A stretch of 64,000 bases of DNA from Neisseria meningitidis (GCF_900638555.1 NZ_LR134525.1:744001-808000), one strand, 5' to 3'; positions 45,883 to 55,856 are shown, counted from the stretch's first letter. Made by a program: numbers and translations. The notes: generated from the letters alone by a model not told the origin.

Positions 45883-47292
45883 TCAGGCAAGGGTTTGTTC
45901 GATGATGCCTTTTACCGCATCCGCACTGTTCGGCACGGTTTGCACGCGTTGCGGCAGGTTTTCCAAACCTTCCAGCGCGGCAGGGCGCGGAATGGCGACA
46001 TCGCCGACGGCTTCGCGTATGGTCGCATCGAATTTCGCCGCCAACGCGGTTTCCAAACAAACCACCGTTTCACCTTCTTCGCGCACTTCGCGGGCGACTT
46101 TTACGCCGTCGGCAGTGTGCGGGTCGATGAGTTCTTGGTCTTGCTCATAAACCTGTCTGATGGTGGCGAGGCGGTCGGGGTGGGTGGATTTGCCGGAGGT
46201 AAAACCGTATTTGCCACCGACTTTTTCTAAAGCAAACCGCAGGTCAAAGCCTTTGCCCGCCGCTACTTCCGCCCACAGCGTATTGATTTCCTGAGGATCG
46301 CGATCCATCAGGTCGAACACGAAACGCTCGAAGTTGGACGCTTTGGAAATGTCCATCGACGGGCTGGAGGTAACATAAGTATGCGCGCTGTTGCGCGGGC
46401 GGTATGCACCGGTTTTGAAAAACTCGTCCAACACATCGTTTTCATTGGTCGCGACAATCAGGCGGCGGATAGGCAAACCCATCTGTTTGGCGATGTGTCC
46501 CGCGCAAACGTTGCCGAAGTTGCCGCTCGGCACGCAGAAGCTGACTTGCTCGTCATTGCTTTGCGTCGCTTTGAAATAGCCTGCAAAGTAATAAACCACT
46601 TGCGCGACGATGCGTCCCCAGTTGATCGAATTGACCGTACCGATATGGTATTTTTCCTTGAACGCGGCATCGTTTTGCACCGCCTTCACAATGTCCTGAC
46701 AGTCGTCAAACATTCCCTTCACGGCGATATTGTGGATATTCTCGTCTTGCAGGCTGTACATTTGCGCGCGTTGGAACGCGCTCATTTTACCGTCGGGCGA
46801 CAACATAAATACGTTCACGCCTTTTTTGCCGCGCAAGGCATATTCCGCAGCCGAACCCGTATCGCCGCTGGTTGCGCCCAAGATATTGAGTTTTTTGCCT
46901 TCTTTGTTTAAAACATATTCAAACGCATTGCCCAAAAACTGCATCGCCATGTCTTTGAATGCCAAAGTGGGGCCGTTGGATAAGGCTTGGATTTTGATGC
47001 CGTCTGAAAGCGTGCGGACGGGGGTGATTTCCTTAGTACCGAACGCCGCTTCCGTGTAAGTACGGTTCAGAATGTCGCGCAAATCGTCTTCCGGAATATC
47101 CGTAACAAACAGGCGCATGATTTCAAACGCCAATTCGGGATAAGACAAACCGCGCCATTTGTCCAAGGTTTCGCGCCCGATTTGCGGATAATGTTCCGGC
47201 AGCATCAGGCCGCCGTCGGGGGCAAGCCCCATCAATAAAACTTCGCTGAACGGTTTGTGTGCGGTTTCGCCGCGCGTGCTGATGTATTTCAT
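45883..47292 (-). CDS. thrC: Threonine synthase
   Basis: 469 residues from ATG 47292. PLP-dependent; turns O-phosphohomoserine into threonine. The PLP lysine is in GPTLAFKDMAMQFLG, and NILGATSGDTGSAAEYALRG and SGNFGNVCAG are hallmark blocks. Length and motifs fit the long (fungal/proteobacterial) class. Uptake-sequence stems lie upstream (47329-47360). Confidence 0.95.
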   Translation of the reverse strand: MKYISTRGETAHKPFSEVLLMGLAPDGGLMLPEHYPQIGRETLDKWRGLSYPELAFEIMRLFVTDIPEDDLRDILNRTYTEAAFGTKEITPVRTLSDGIKIQALSNGPTLAFKDMAMQFLGNAFEYVLNKEGKKLNILGATSGDTGSAAEYALRGKKGVNVFMLSPDGKMSAFQRAQMYSLQDENIHNIAVKGMFDDCQDIVKAVQNDAAFKEKYHIGTVNSINWGRIVAQVVYYFAGYFKATQSNDEQVSFCVPSGNFGNVCAGHIAKQMGLPIRRLIVATNENDVLDEFFKTGAYRPRNSAHTYVTSSPSMDISKASNFERFVFDLMDRDPQEINTLWAEVAAGKGFDLRFALEKVGGKYGFTSGKSTHPDRLATIRQVYEQDQELIDPHTADGVKVAREVREEGETVVCLETALAAKFDATIREAVGDVAIPRPAALEGLENLPQRVQTVPNSADAVKGIIEQTLA

Positions 47293-47328
47293 GATTTTTC
47301 TCGTCTGTCGAAATTGCAGGAAAACGGC

Positions 47329-47360
47329 TTCAGACGGCATCTGCCTCATGCCGTCTGAAG
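47329..47360. terminator. Uptake-sequence inverted pair between lipoprotein gene and thrC
   Basis: CTTCAGACGGCAT and ATGCCGTCTGAAG form a 13-bp stem just after the stop of the minus-strand lipoprotein gene. Confidence 0.7.
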
Positions 47361-47364
47361 AAGG

Positions 47365-47736
47365 TTAGCGGTACAGGTGTTTGAAGCAGGCGGAAACCGT
47401 TTTGGCGGTCAGGGCGGCAAGTGCCTGATTGCGCGTGGACGGATCCAGCATCTGCATCACATCGTTGCCGGTCAGCTGGTTGGGTGCTTCTTGGGCGACG
47501 CAAGCGCAAATCTTGTTTTCCCATTCCGCCTGTTTTTCGGCACTCATCGCCAGCGCGGTCAAACGCCATTCGCTGCGTTTGTTCAATTCCGCACGGCATT
47601 GGCTTTCTACCGCCATTTTGACGATGCTGCCGCCCATACCTGTGCCGCCGTCTAAGCTGCCGAATGTGTTACCGCCCCCGGCGGCGCAGCCGCCGAGTAA
47701 GATTGCCACCGGCAAAATAGACAAGGTTTTATTCAT
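47365..47736 (-). CDS. Putative lipoprotein
   Basis: 123 residues. Signal TLSILPVAILLGGCAAGGG with lipobox LLGGC (Cys17), then a Gly-rich linker and a helical domain containing four further cysteines (QCRAEL, ICAC, ACFK) that could form two disulfides. No family recognised. GGAATTG before ATG 47736. Alone between two stems, so a single transcription unit. Confidence 0.75.
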   Translation of the reverse strand: MNKTLSILPVAILLGGCAAGGGNTFGSLDGGTGMGGSIVKMAVESQCRAELNKRSEWRLTALAMSAEKQAEWENKICACVAQEAPNQLTGNDVMQMLDPSTRNQALAALTAKTVSACFKHLYR

Positions 47737-47943
47737 CTCAATTCCTTTTCGGTTGAAACCCCGCCTTTTATGGCGATAGAATCTGATTAGCCGCCCCGTT
47801 CGGGATAACGCGAAGGGCGGCGTTTTATGCGCCGTTCCGAGTGTTGGAACAAACCGTTTTGAATATCCGGTTGAAGCCCGGCAACATTATACTTCAATCG
47901 GGAAAATAAAAAATCCCGCCGCCGTCATTTTGCCTGTTTGCAA

Positions 47944-47978
47944 AAATGCCGTCTGAAAGCGGTTCAGGCGGCATTTCC
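47944..47978. terminator. Uptake-sequence inverted pair after the DUF3360 permease
   Basis: AAATGCCGTCTGAA faces TTCAGGCGGCATTT (one mismatch), about 10 nt past the stop of the minus-strand gene. The rest of the spacer 47737-47943 holds nothing I can name. Confidence 0.7.
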
Positions 47979-47987
47979 GATTTCAGC

Positions 47988-49457
47988 CTAGCCCAAAGAT
48001 TTGAAGTGCTCCAAAAACGGCGGGATACCGGGCAGCATCCCGACCGCACCCATCGCCACACACAAGATCAAGAAACCTACTACGGGTATCAATACGCGTC
48101 CGGTGAAACCTAATTGCGCGCTGCGCTCTTTGCAGCCGATTAAGCCCAAATTATCCAACAGCATCGTCAACGCCCAGCCGAAAACCGGATTGACCAAGGC
48201 GGAAGAGAACACCACGGTGGCGGCGGATTGGGTGGTTTTGCCTTTGCGCGTCATTTCCATGCCCGCTTCCAAAAGCGGTAAGTATACGCCTACGACCAAG
48301 GCTACGCTCAATACCGGCTGCCAAATCGCCAAGTCCATCGGATAGCCCCACAACCCGGCGATAATACATAAAACCGCCGTTAAAACCGCACCGCCCGGAA
48401 TGGGGCGTTTGGCAATCGATGCCGGTACGATATAAGTTCCCCAAGAAGAGGTAAAATTTGCACCCCCTAAAATAGAACCCACTGCTTGACGGACAGAACA
48501 ACTTGTCATGGTGTCGTCTATATTCATCAATACCTTATCGGTTTTTTCCGGATAGCTGATTTTTTGGAACACTTGATGTCCTAAAAAATCGGGCGACCAC
48601 ATTGCAACAGCCAATACCGCAAATGGAAAGACAACCAAAAAACTTTCTGCCGTCGGCAACCCCAGATGCCAGCCGCTGTTTTCACCCCACCAATAAGCAG
48701 GACTCATTGGAGGCAGGCCGGGGGCGGTGTGAAACTCAAACGGCGCACCCAATGCAAATGCCGCCACACCGGCAATCAAGCATCCCAAAGGCACGGCTAA
48801 CCAGCGTTTTTTCCAATGCTCCAACAAAGCGTACATCACAATCGTTACAATAATGACGGTAAAAGCGATGTAGGGCATATTAAAACCGCCTGCCCACGAA
48901 AACAATTTTTTTACCTGCCCCGTCGTGCCGATAAAGCCCAAATAGAGTAATAATCCGCCGCATACGCCGTTGCTTGTCAGCTTCGCCATAATACTGCCGC
49001 CGCGAAATAAAGCCATCAGCAGACCTAAAACCGCAATCGAAATGCCGAACGCCAAAGGATGCCCGCCTGCCGACACAACGATGGGAATCATCGGAATCAG
49101 CGGCCCGTGCGTACCGGGCAGGTTGGCGCCGGGCAGAAAAAAGCCCGATACCAATAAGATAAACGCGGCGGCGATTAAAAGCTCATAGCGCACATTTTCC
49201 AGTACAAAGCTGTCAGGCAGCCCCAAAGGTGCGGCAAACGCCGCCGCCACCGCCCCCACCATCACCACTTTTCCAATCGTTCCCGCCATCGCAGGAATCA
49301 AATCCTCCCACTCGAAGCGGTAATCGCGAAAGGGCAGGTTGGGCCGCCAGCGTTTTGGTTGCATAATCTGCAATTCATGTTCCAAATATTCGTCCCGCGT
49401 CGCAAATTCCGAAGCTGGACGGTGCAAATCCCGATAAGTCCCATTATGTTTTTCCAT
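47988..49457 (-). CDS. DUF3360-family membrane permease
   Basis: 489 residues from ATG 49457, chosen for the very strong AGGAGG 8 nt upstream; the frame is open further but without support. About 12 hydrophobic segments, with a Pro/Gly-rich NLPGTHGPLIPMIPIVV block and TSCSVRQAVGSILGGANFTSSWG, distantly like sulfate/purine (SulP, NCS2) permeases. The substrate is unknown. Divergent from a LysR regulator that probably controls it. Confidence 0.8.
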   Translation of the reverse strand: MEKHNGTYRDLHRPASEFATRDEYLEHELQIMQPKRWRPNLPFRDYRFEWEDLIPAMAGTIGKVVMVGAVAAAFAAPLGLPDSFVLENVRYELLIAAAFILLVSGFFLPGANLPGTHGPLIPMIPIVVSAGGHPLAFGISIAVLGLLMALFRGGSIMAKLTSNGVCGGLLLYLGFIGTTGQVKKLFSWAGGFNMPYIAFTVIIVTIVMYALLEHWKKRWLAVPLGCLIAGVAAFALGAPFEFHTAPGLPPMSPAYWWGENSGWHLGLPTAESFLVVFPFAVLAVAMWSPDFLGHQVFQKISYPEKTDKVLMNIDDTMTSCSVRQAVGSILGGANFTSSWGTYIVPASIAKRPIPGGAVLTAVLCIIAGLWGYPMDLAIWQPVLSVALVVGVYLPLLEAGMEMTRKGKTTQSAATVVFSSALVNPVFGWALTMLLDNLGLIGCKERSAQLGFTGRVLIPVVGFLILCVAMGAVGMLPGIPPFLEHFKSLG

Positions 49458-49712
49458 AACCTTCCTCCTTATATATCGCGCCTCGTAAAAGGGGCGCATG
49501 ACTTTTCTTTTTGATACGGGCTGCGTTCGGAAGCCGTAACCCCATTTAAAGCCCAAACAGGCAACAAAACCAATCTTTTTTTTTGATAACCATCATCCGG
49601 AAAACTGATACAATTTACAAACCACTTGATTAAAAAGTTAATTTTCAGCAACAATCCACCTAAAAGATTTCGATTGCACAAATATAGAAAACATCCGCAC
49701 AAGGAGGGATAT

Positions 49713-50627
49713 ATGGATGCCGTACAATTAAAATCATTTGTCGCCGTCGCGCACGAGGGCAACCTTACCCAAGCCGCCAAACGACTTTTCCTTTCCCAGC
49801 CTGCCGTTTCTGCCCAAATTAAAGCCCTTGAAGAATATGTCGGCACGCCGCTGTTCAGGCGCACGGGGAAAGGCATGGTATTGACGCGGGCGGGCGAAAT
49901 ACTGTTGCCCGAAGCGGAATCCCTGCTGCAATACAAACACAAGCTGGAGCATTTTGCCAAAACGCTGGCAGGCGATTATTCGGAAGAGACCAGTTTGGGC
50001 ATTATCCACCCCATCGATTCGGCAAAGCTCGTCGCGCTGACGGACAATATCGGTCAAACAGCCCCCAAAACGCGCCTGCACATCCAATACGGAATGAGCG
50101 GAGAAATCCTCTCGCGCATCCAACACAAAACCCTGCACGGCGGCTTTATACTCGGCAACGCCGCCCAACGCGGCATCCGCAGCGTATTCCTGCAAAACCT
50201 GACCTACGCGCTGATTTGCCCGCAAAGCCAATATCCCCATCTGACCCGCTCCCTTCCGCAGAGCCTGCAAGAATGCGTATGGATAGAAATGTCGGGCGTG
50301 TCCGGAAGTAGGAAGCACCTGCACCAGTTTTGGCGCAGCAACCGGCTCTCACCCAAAAAACAGATCTTGTGCGACTACCCCCAAACCATTATCGATTTGG
50401 TTGCAGGCGGTATAGGTGTGGCAATGGTGCCGGGAAACAAAGCCGAAGCGGCGGCAAAAGAAGGCGCGGGCGTGGCTATTATCGAATCGTGCCGCCACAG
50501 TATGCCGCTCAATTTCATTTATGCGGAAGAATACGAGGATAATCCCCACGTCTCACTCCTGCTCGAGTGCATTGAAAAAGTATGGGGAGTGCAGGCGGTG
50601 CAGCCGCCCGTTGTCTCGGACAACTGA
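49713..50627 (+). CDS. LysR-type transcriptional regulator
   Basis: 304 residues from ATG 49713, behind AAGGAGGG. N-terminal winged helix-turn-helix (about 5-60) with EGNLTQAAKRLFLSQPAVSAQIKALEE, quoted in parts as LTQAAKRLFLSQPAVS. The rest is a periplasmic-binding-like effector domain. Divergent arrangement with the DUF3360 permease across a 255-bp AT-rich spacer suggests it controls the permease and itself; the spacer contains no single promoter I would defend. Confidence 0.88.
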   Translation: MDAVQLKSFVAVAHEGNLTQAAKRLFLSQPAVSAQIKALEEYVGTPLFRRTGKGMVLTRAGEILLPEAESLLQYKHKLEHFAKTLAGDYSEETSLGIIHPIDSAKLVALTDNIGQTAPKTRLHIQYGMSGEILSRIQHKTLHGGFILGNAAQRGIRSVFLQNLTYALICPQSQYPHLTRSLPQSLQECVWIEMSGVSGSRKHLHQFWRSNRLSPKKQILCDYPQTIIDLVAGGIGVAMVPGNKAEAAAKEGAGVAIIESCRHSMPLNFIYAEEYEDNPHVSLLLECIEKVWGVQAVQPPVVSDN

Positions 50628-50748
50628 AATAAATCCTGCTTTGCTGATTGTTTTAAAATAGAAATTTGAATTTTATCACGCTGAAAACACTGAAAACGCC
50701 ATCCGCATTCTTTCAAATACAGCTTAAAATGCCCTTTGGAAATGCCGT

Positions 50749-50903
50749 TATAGTGGATTAACAAAAATCAGGACAAGGCGACGAAGCCGCAGACAGTACA
50801 GATAGTACGGAACCGATTCACTTGGTGCTTCAGCACCTTAGAGAATCGTTCTCTTTGAGCTAAGGCGAGGCAACCCCGTACTGGTTTTTGTTAATCCACT
50901 ATA
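50749..50903. repeat. Correia element (CREE), 155 bp
   Basis: Full-length copy. Its right end supplies the stop codon (CTA, read TAG on the minus strand) of the autotransporter-like remnant, so it cuts that gene's 3' part off. Confidence 0.95.
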
Positions 50904-52193
50904 AACTGACGCAAATGCCGTTTTGTACAATTCCAAAAGTTTTCAATTCCGTTAATGCGATTTTGCCGTTTGGCGAAATGCGTACTGTTCCAGTCGTGGA
51001 TTGAACCCCCACCCTGTATAGTTCTTTCGAAGCATTGGGGTATTGTTTTTTCAAAGCATCGATTAAAGCCGTATTGGTGTCCGGATTTTTAACCTGGACA
51101 ATATTGTCCCCTTCGGCTTCAAGCGTTGCTTTTGCAGAATGCGACGCGATAATGCCTTTTACGGAGGCGTGGTTTTTTACATTTAAATCAACTTCATTAT
51201 TTCCCTTGACGGCTTTGAGTTTGATGGTGCTGATGCCATCAAGGGAAGGTTGGGTAAGGTCGCTTGATTGATTATTGATGAAAATGCCCGTCGTGTGTCC
51301 GGAATAGGGGGAGTTGGACTGGAGACCATTTACGCCCAATCCCAAGCCCTTGCCCTCAGTGGCGATGGATATTTTATTGTTATTCCCCGTTAATACGGTA
51401 TTGGATTTAAAAGCCGTTTCAATGCCCCTTAAAAAACTTGTACTCTCAACATTTCCTGTCGGCATAGGGTCGGCGAGTTCCCCTTTAATCGCAACCACAT
51501 TATCGCTGTCTTCGGCAGTCAGATGAACATCGGTATTGTTGAGGTTGTGAATACCGAAATGGTGTGTGTCTTTATGAACGTTAACGTTCATATTGAACAA
51601 ATTGCCTGTTTTTGAATGAAAGGATATGCTGCCTTTGTCATTTTCATCGGGGGGGCTGATAGTGTTGACATACCGCACTAAGGCACTATTGTTTGTCGGT
51701 ATTTTTTTCCACTGGCTACATCTTGTACCCCATCACCATCGGAAACATTCAAATTAAATTGAATTTTTCCTTTGGCATCCAAATGGATATTTCCGGAATG
51801 GGGCTTCACGTCAACAGATTGGAGATTATTTTTAAATAGAATATCATTATTGCTTTTCACCGATAATTCAGGCGTATATCCTAATTGCGGGTCTGCAAAA
51901 GATTGGATGCCGTAAATTCCATTTACCGTTAAATTTCCATTATCATTTTTACCAGTGGTAATAAGTTCTAATTTTCTAAAGTTTTCACCTTTTTTCCACC
52001 AAGGCACAATATAGTTTTTTACAGTGATTTTTTCATCTTTAAGGGTTATAAGACTATCATCGTCTTTTTGCGGATCAGAAAATAAAGACACCCATTCCAT
52101 CTCTTGAATATTAGTATATTCATGGGCTTCCGCCTCAAAACATAATGCCGATTGAATCAACAAAGCAATGGTAGATAAAGCAAATTTTCTATT
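50899..52193 (-). pseudogene. Autotransporter-like surface protein, decayed 5' portion
   Basis: Minus-strand frames 52163-51678 and 51678-50899 belong together. The N-terminus FALSTIALLIQSALCFEAEA looks like a signal peptide. The remainder is Asn/Thr/Asp-rich with repeated beta-strand patterns (GNLTVNGIYG, NIHLDAKGKIQFNLNV, GNNNKISIATEGKG, ATLEAEGDNIVQV), like beta-helix passenger domains. Three lesions: no ATG at the expected place after AAGGAG (52204-52199 region reads ATA GAA), a frame break at a run of seven A on the minus strand (51702-51708; eight would restore SGKKIPTNNSALVRYV), and truncation by the CREE, which removes any translocator barrel. No product is expected. Which autotransporter it derives from I cannot say. 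Confidence 0.65.
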
Positions 52194-52411
52194 TTAGTCT
52201 CCTTAATGTTTAATTGAAACGCTGATTTGGGTATTGTCATGCCGGTGCGGAATCGGTCTCCGTGCCGGATATATTGTGTGAAGTCTCTCGTCTTTTCCAG
52301 TATGCGCCTAATATCGGCTTAAGGCAAACGGAGGGGCGGAATCCGTATGCGGCACGCCGCCGTTCCCTGCCGTATAATCATATTGTTTGAAAACCTGTTG
52401 ACGGAGCCGTT

Positions 52412-53722
52412 ATGACCGATTTGTTTGCCCGAGAACCCGACGCGCCGCTTGCCGAACGATTGCGTCCGCATACGCTTGACGACGTGGTGGGGCAGGAACA
52501 CCTCATCGGCGAAGGTAAACCTTTGCGCGTGGCGGTAGAAGGCGGCAAGCCGCATTCTATGTTGCTGTGGGGGCCGCCGGGCGTGGGCAAGACGACGTTG
52601 GCGCGGATTTTGGCGCAGAGTTTCAACGCCCAGTTTTTGCCTGTTTCCGCCGTATTTTCCGGCGTGAAGGACATCCGCGAGGCAATCGATAAAGCCGAAA
52701 TCGCTTTGCAGCAGGGACGCGCGACGATTTTGTTTGTCGATGAAGTCCACCGCTTCAACAAGGCGCAGCAGGACGCGTTTTTGCCGCATGTCGAAAGCGG
52801 TTTGCTAACCTTTATTGGTGCGACGACGGAAAATCCGTCGTTTGAAGTCAATCCCGCGCTGTTGAGCCGCGCTCAGGTGTATGTTTTGCAACCCTTGTCT
52901 TCAGACGACCTGAAAAAGCTGATTGCCAAGGTATTGGCTTTGCCTGAATACCAAGAGTTTACGATTGAAACGGATGCGCAAAAATTACTCGTGAATACCG
53001 TCGACGGTGATGCGCGCAGATTGTTGAATTTGTTGGAACAACTTTTACGCGCCGCCGATACACGTCGTCTGAAAAACTTAACCGCCGAATTTCTCGCCGA
53101 CAGTCTCGGGGCGCAAATCCGCCGTTTCGACAAAGGCGGCGAGAGTTTCTACAACCAAATCTCCGCCCTGCACAAATCCGTGCGCGGTTCGCATCCGAAC
53201 GCCGCGCTGTATTGGTTCTGCCGTATGCTCGACGGCGGCACCGACCCGCGCTACCTCGCCCGCCGCATCGTGCGTATCGCTTGGGAAGACATCGGGCTTG
53301 CCGACCCGCGCGCCTTGCAAATCGCCAACGATGCCGCCGCCACCTTCGAACGCTTAGGCTCGCCCGAAGGCGAACTGGCTTTGGCGCAAGCGGTATTGTA
53401 TCTTGCCGCCGCCGCGAAATCCAACGCGGGCTACAAGGCATACAACCAAATGCGCCACTTCGTCAAAGAAAACGCCAGCGACGAAGTGCCCGTCCACCTG
53501 CGCAACGCCCCGACCAAGCTGATGAAGGAATTGGGCTACGGACGCGAATACCGCTACGCCCACGACGAACCGAACGCCTACGCCGCCGGCGAAAGCTATA
53601 TGCCCGACGGCCTGGACGAACCCGATTTCTACCAACCCGTCCCGCGCGGACTGGAAATCAAAATCGGCGAAAAGCTGGCGTGGTTGAAATCGCTGGACGA
53701 AGAAGTATTAAAGGCAAAATGA
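52412..53722 (+). CDS. rarA: Replication-associated recombination protein RarA (MgsA)
   Basis: 436 residues. AAA+ ATPase: Walker A GPPGVGKTTL at about residue 53, Walker B LFVDEVHRF at about 108, sensor GATTENPSF, and the clamp-loader-like C-terminal MgsA domain ending in QPVPRGLEIKIGEKL. Acts at stalled forks with SSB and RecQ-type enzymes. A hairpin terminator (53754-53790) with a T run follows. Confidence 0.95.
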   Translation: MTDLFAREPDAPLAERLRPHTLDDVVGQEHLIGEGKPLRVAVEGGKPHSMLLWGPPGVGKTTLARILAQSFNAQFLPVSAVFSGVKDIREAIDKAEIALQQGRATILFVDEVHRFNKAQQDAFLPHVESGLLTFIGATTENPSFEVNPALLSRAQVYVLQPLSSDDLKKLIAKVLALPEYQEFTIETDAQKLLVNTVDGDARRLLNLLEQLLRAADTRRLKNLTAEFLADSLGAQIRRFDKGGESFYNQISALHKSVRGSHPNAALYWFCRMLDGGTDPRYLARRIVRIAWEDIGLADPRALQIANDAAATFERLGSPEGELALAQAVLYLAAAAKSNAGYKAYNQMRHFVKENASDEVPVHLRNAPTKLMKELGYGREYRYAHDEPNAYAAGESYMPDGLDEPDFYQPVPRGLEIKIGEKLAWLKSLDEEVLKAK

Positions 53723-53753
53723 AGCGATGCCGTCTGAAGCAGAACAGTATGGC

Positions 53754-53790
53754 AAAGCCGGTACACCAAAAAGGCGTATCGGCTTTTTTC
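53754..53790 (+). terminator. Hairpin after rarA
   Basis: AAAGCCG and CGGCTTT pair around a 20-nt loop, followed by TTTT. A single uptake sequence lies at about 53729-53738 just before it. Confidence 0.5.
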
Positions 53791-53834
53791 AGGTCTTATC
53801 CTGTTTATCGATAAAGCCAATAAAGACAAGGTGG

Positions 53835-53989
53835 TATAGTGGATTAACAAAAACCAGTACGGCGTTGCCTCGCCTTAGCTCAAAGAGAACGATTCTCTAA
53901 GGTGCTGAAGCACCAAGTGAATCGGTTCCGTACTATTTGTACTGTCTGCGGCTTCGTCGCCTTGTCCTGATTTTTGTTAATCCACTATA
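53835..53989. repeat. Correia element (CREE), 155 bp, opposite orientation
   Basis: Same full-length sequence as the other three but inverted. It abuts the 5' side of the hsdM remnant. Confidence 0.95.
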
Positions 53990-54328
53990 TTAATCGACGC
54001 ATCGGGCTTGGGCGAAAAAATTAAAGACGGCAAAAAAACCGTACTTTCCTGCGAAGAAGAACAAAAAATCTGCAATACTTTCACGAACAAACAGGCAGTG
54101 GAAGATTTCAGTGTGGTAATCGGCTACGATGAAATCAAAGCGAAGAATCACAGCTTGTCGGCGGGGCAGTATTTCGAGGTAAAGATTGATTATGTGGATA
54201 TTTCCGCCGACGAATTTGCGCAAAAAATGGCGGGATTTTCAGCGGATTTGGATAAACTTTTCGCCGAATCTGCCGAATTGGAAAAAGAGATTAAGGATAG
54301 ATTGGCGATGTTGAAATTCAATTCATAA
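53990..54328 (+). pseudogene. hsdM: C-terminal stub of type I restriction-modification methyltransferase HsdM
   Basis: From the CREE border the frame reads ILIDASGLGEKIKDGKK and continues through a HsdM-like C-terminus: GYDEIKAKNHSLSAGQY, IDYVDISADEF and a coiled-coil end. The IDAS and SLSAGQY-type blocks are those of type I M subunits after the catalytic NPPF region. About 110 residues of an expected ~500 remain; the SAM-binding part, hsdS and hsdR are all absent. Catalysis is impossible. The CREE marks the deletion scar. Confidence 0.7.
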
Positions 54329-54356
54329 ATACCGATGAATGAAACCGGTCAAACTT

Positions 54357-54391
54357 AAAATGCCGTCTGAAAGCCTTTCAGACGGCATTTT
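54357..54391. terminator. Uptake-sequence inverted pair
   Basis: AAAATGCCGTCTGAAAG faces CTTTCAGACGGCATTTT, a 17-bp stem with a 1-nt gap after the hsdM stub. Confidence 0.75.
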
Positions 54392-54416
54392 GTTTGGTTT
54401 GGAAAATACTTATGCC

Positions 54417-55632
54417 GAGACCTTTGCAAAATTCCCCAAAATCCCCTAAATTCCCACCAAGACATTTAGGAGATTTTCCATGAGCACCTTCTTTCAACAA
54501 ACCGCGCAAGCCATGATTGCTAAACACATCGACCGTTTCCCTCTATTGAAGTTGGATCAAGTGATTGATTGGCAGCCGATCGAACAATACCTGAATCGTC
54601 AAAAAACCCGTTACCTTCGAGACCACCGCGGCCGTCCTGCCTATCCCCTGCTGTCCATGTTCAAAGCCATCCTGCCCGGACAATGGCACAGCCTCTCCGA
54701 TCCCGAACTCGAACACAGCCTCATTACCCGCATCGATTTCAACCTGTTTTGCCGTTTTGACGAACTAAGCATCCCCGATTACAGCACCTTATGCCGTTAC
54801 CGCAACTGGCTGGCGCAAGACGACACCCTGTCCGAATTGCTGGAACTGATTAACCGCCAACTGACCGAAAAAGGCCTAAAAATAGAGAAAGCATCCGCCG
54901 TCGTTGACGCCACCATTATTCAAACCGCCGGCAGCAAACAGCGCCAGGCCATAGAAGTCGATGAAGAAGGACAAGTCAGCGGCCAAACCACACCGAGTAA
55001 GGACAAAGATGCCCGTTGGATAAAGAAAAACGGCCTCTACAAACTCGGTTACAAACAACATACCCGTACCGATGCGGAAGGCTATATCGAGAAACTGCAC
55101 ATTACCCCCGCCAATGCCCATGAGTGCAAACACCTGCCGCCGTTGTTGGAAGGGGTACCTAGAGGTACGACCGTCTATGCCGACAAAGGCTACGACAGTG
55201 CAGAAAACCGGCAACATCTGGAAGAACATCAGTTGCAGGACGGCATTATGCGCAAAGCCTGCCGCAACCGTCCGCTGACGGAAGCGCAAACCAAACGCAA
55301 CCGGTATTTATCGAAGACCCGTTATGTGGTCGAACAAAGCTTCGGTACGCTGCACCGCAAATTCCGCTATGCGCGGGCAGCCTATTTCGGACTGATTAAA
55401 GTGAGTGCGCAAAGCCATCTGAAGGCGATGTGTTTGAACCTGTTGAAAGCCGCCAACAGGCTAAGTGCGCCCGCTGCCGCCTAAAAGGTGCCCCGGATGC
55501 CTGATTATCGGGTATCCGGGGAGGATTAAGGGGGTATTTGGGTAAAATTAGGAGGTATTTGGGGCGAAAACAGCCGAAAACCTGTGTTTGGGTTTCGGCT
55601 GTCGGGAGGGAAAGGAATTTTGCAAAGGTCTC
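54417..55632 (+). mobile_element. IS5-family insertion sequence (IS1106-like)
   Basis: 1216 bp bounded by perfect 19-bp inverted repeats GAGACCTTTGCAAAATTCC (54417-54435) and its complement (55614-55632). ATGCC stands directly outside both ends (54412-54416 and 55633-55637) and may be the target duplication. The 3' non-coding part contains a stem at about 55491-55521 (CCCCGGAT / ATCCGGGG). Confidence 0.88.
54480..55484 (+). CDS. IS5-family transposase (IS1106-like)
   Basis: 334 residues, intact. DDE motifs of the IS5 group: SAVVDATIIQTAG (first D), TTVYADKGYDSAENR (second D), and the RYVVEQSFGTLHRKFRYARA block with the catalytic Glu, including the Y-(2)-R-(3)-E-(6)-K type signature region. 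The N-terminal part (PAYPLLSMFKAILPGQWHSL) is the usual DUF772-like region. Probably functional. Confidence 0.92.
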   Translation: MSTFFQQTAQAMIAKHIDRFPLLKLDQVIDWQPIEQYLNRQKTRYLRDHRGRPAYPLLSMFKAILPGQWHSLSDPELEHSLITRIDFNLFCRFDELSIPDYSTLCRYRNWLAQDDTLSELLELINRQLTEKGLKIEKASAVVDATIIQTAGSKQRQAIEVDEEGQVSGQTTPSKDKDARWIKKNGLYKLGYKQHTRTDAEGYIEKLHITPANAHECKHLPPLLEGVPRGTTVYADKGYDSAENRQHLEEHQLQDGIMRKACRNRPLTEAQTKRNRYLSKTRYVVEQSFGTLHRKFRYARAAYFGLIKVSAQSHLKAMCLNLLKAANRLSAPAAA

Positions 55633-55716
55633 ATGCCGTTCTTTCCCTGAAAGAGAGAATCCAAAAAACCAAAGCCACAGGAATTTATCGGAAATGACAA
55701 AAACCCGACGAACCGG

Positions 55717-55736
55717 ATTCCCGCCTGCGCGGGAAT
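55717..55736. repeat. dRS3 repeat
   Basis: ATTCCCGCCTGCGCGGGAAT, a perfect dRS3 unit (ATTCCC-N8-GGGAAT). The stretch 55633-55856 around it is typical Neisseria intergenic repeat DNA; I see no gene in it. Confidence 0.9.
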
Positions 55737-55856
55737 GACGAATTAGAAGTTACCCGAAATTTGCAAAAACAAAATCCAACCCAACAGACCGGGTTTTCGT
55801 TTGCACGGAAATAATGCAATAAATAAAGCAAATATAAAGTATTTGAATTTACTATA

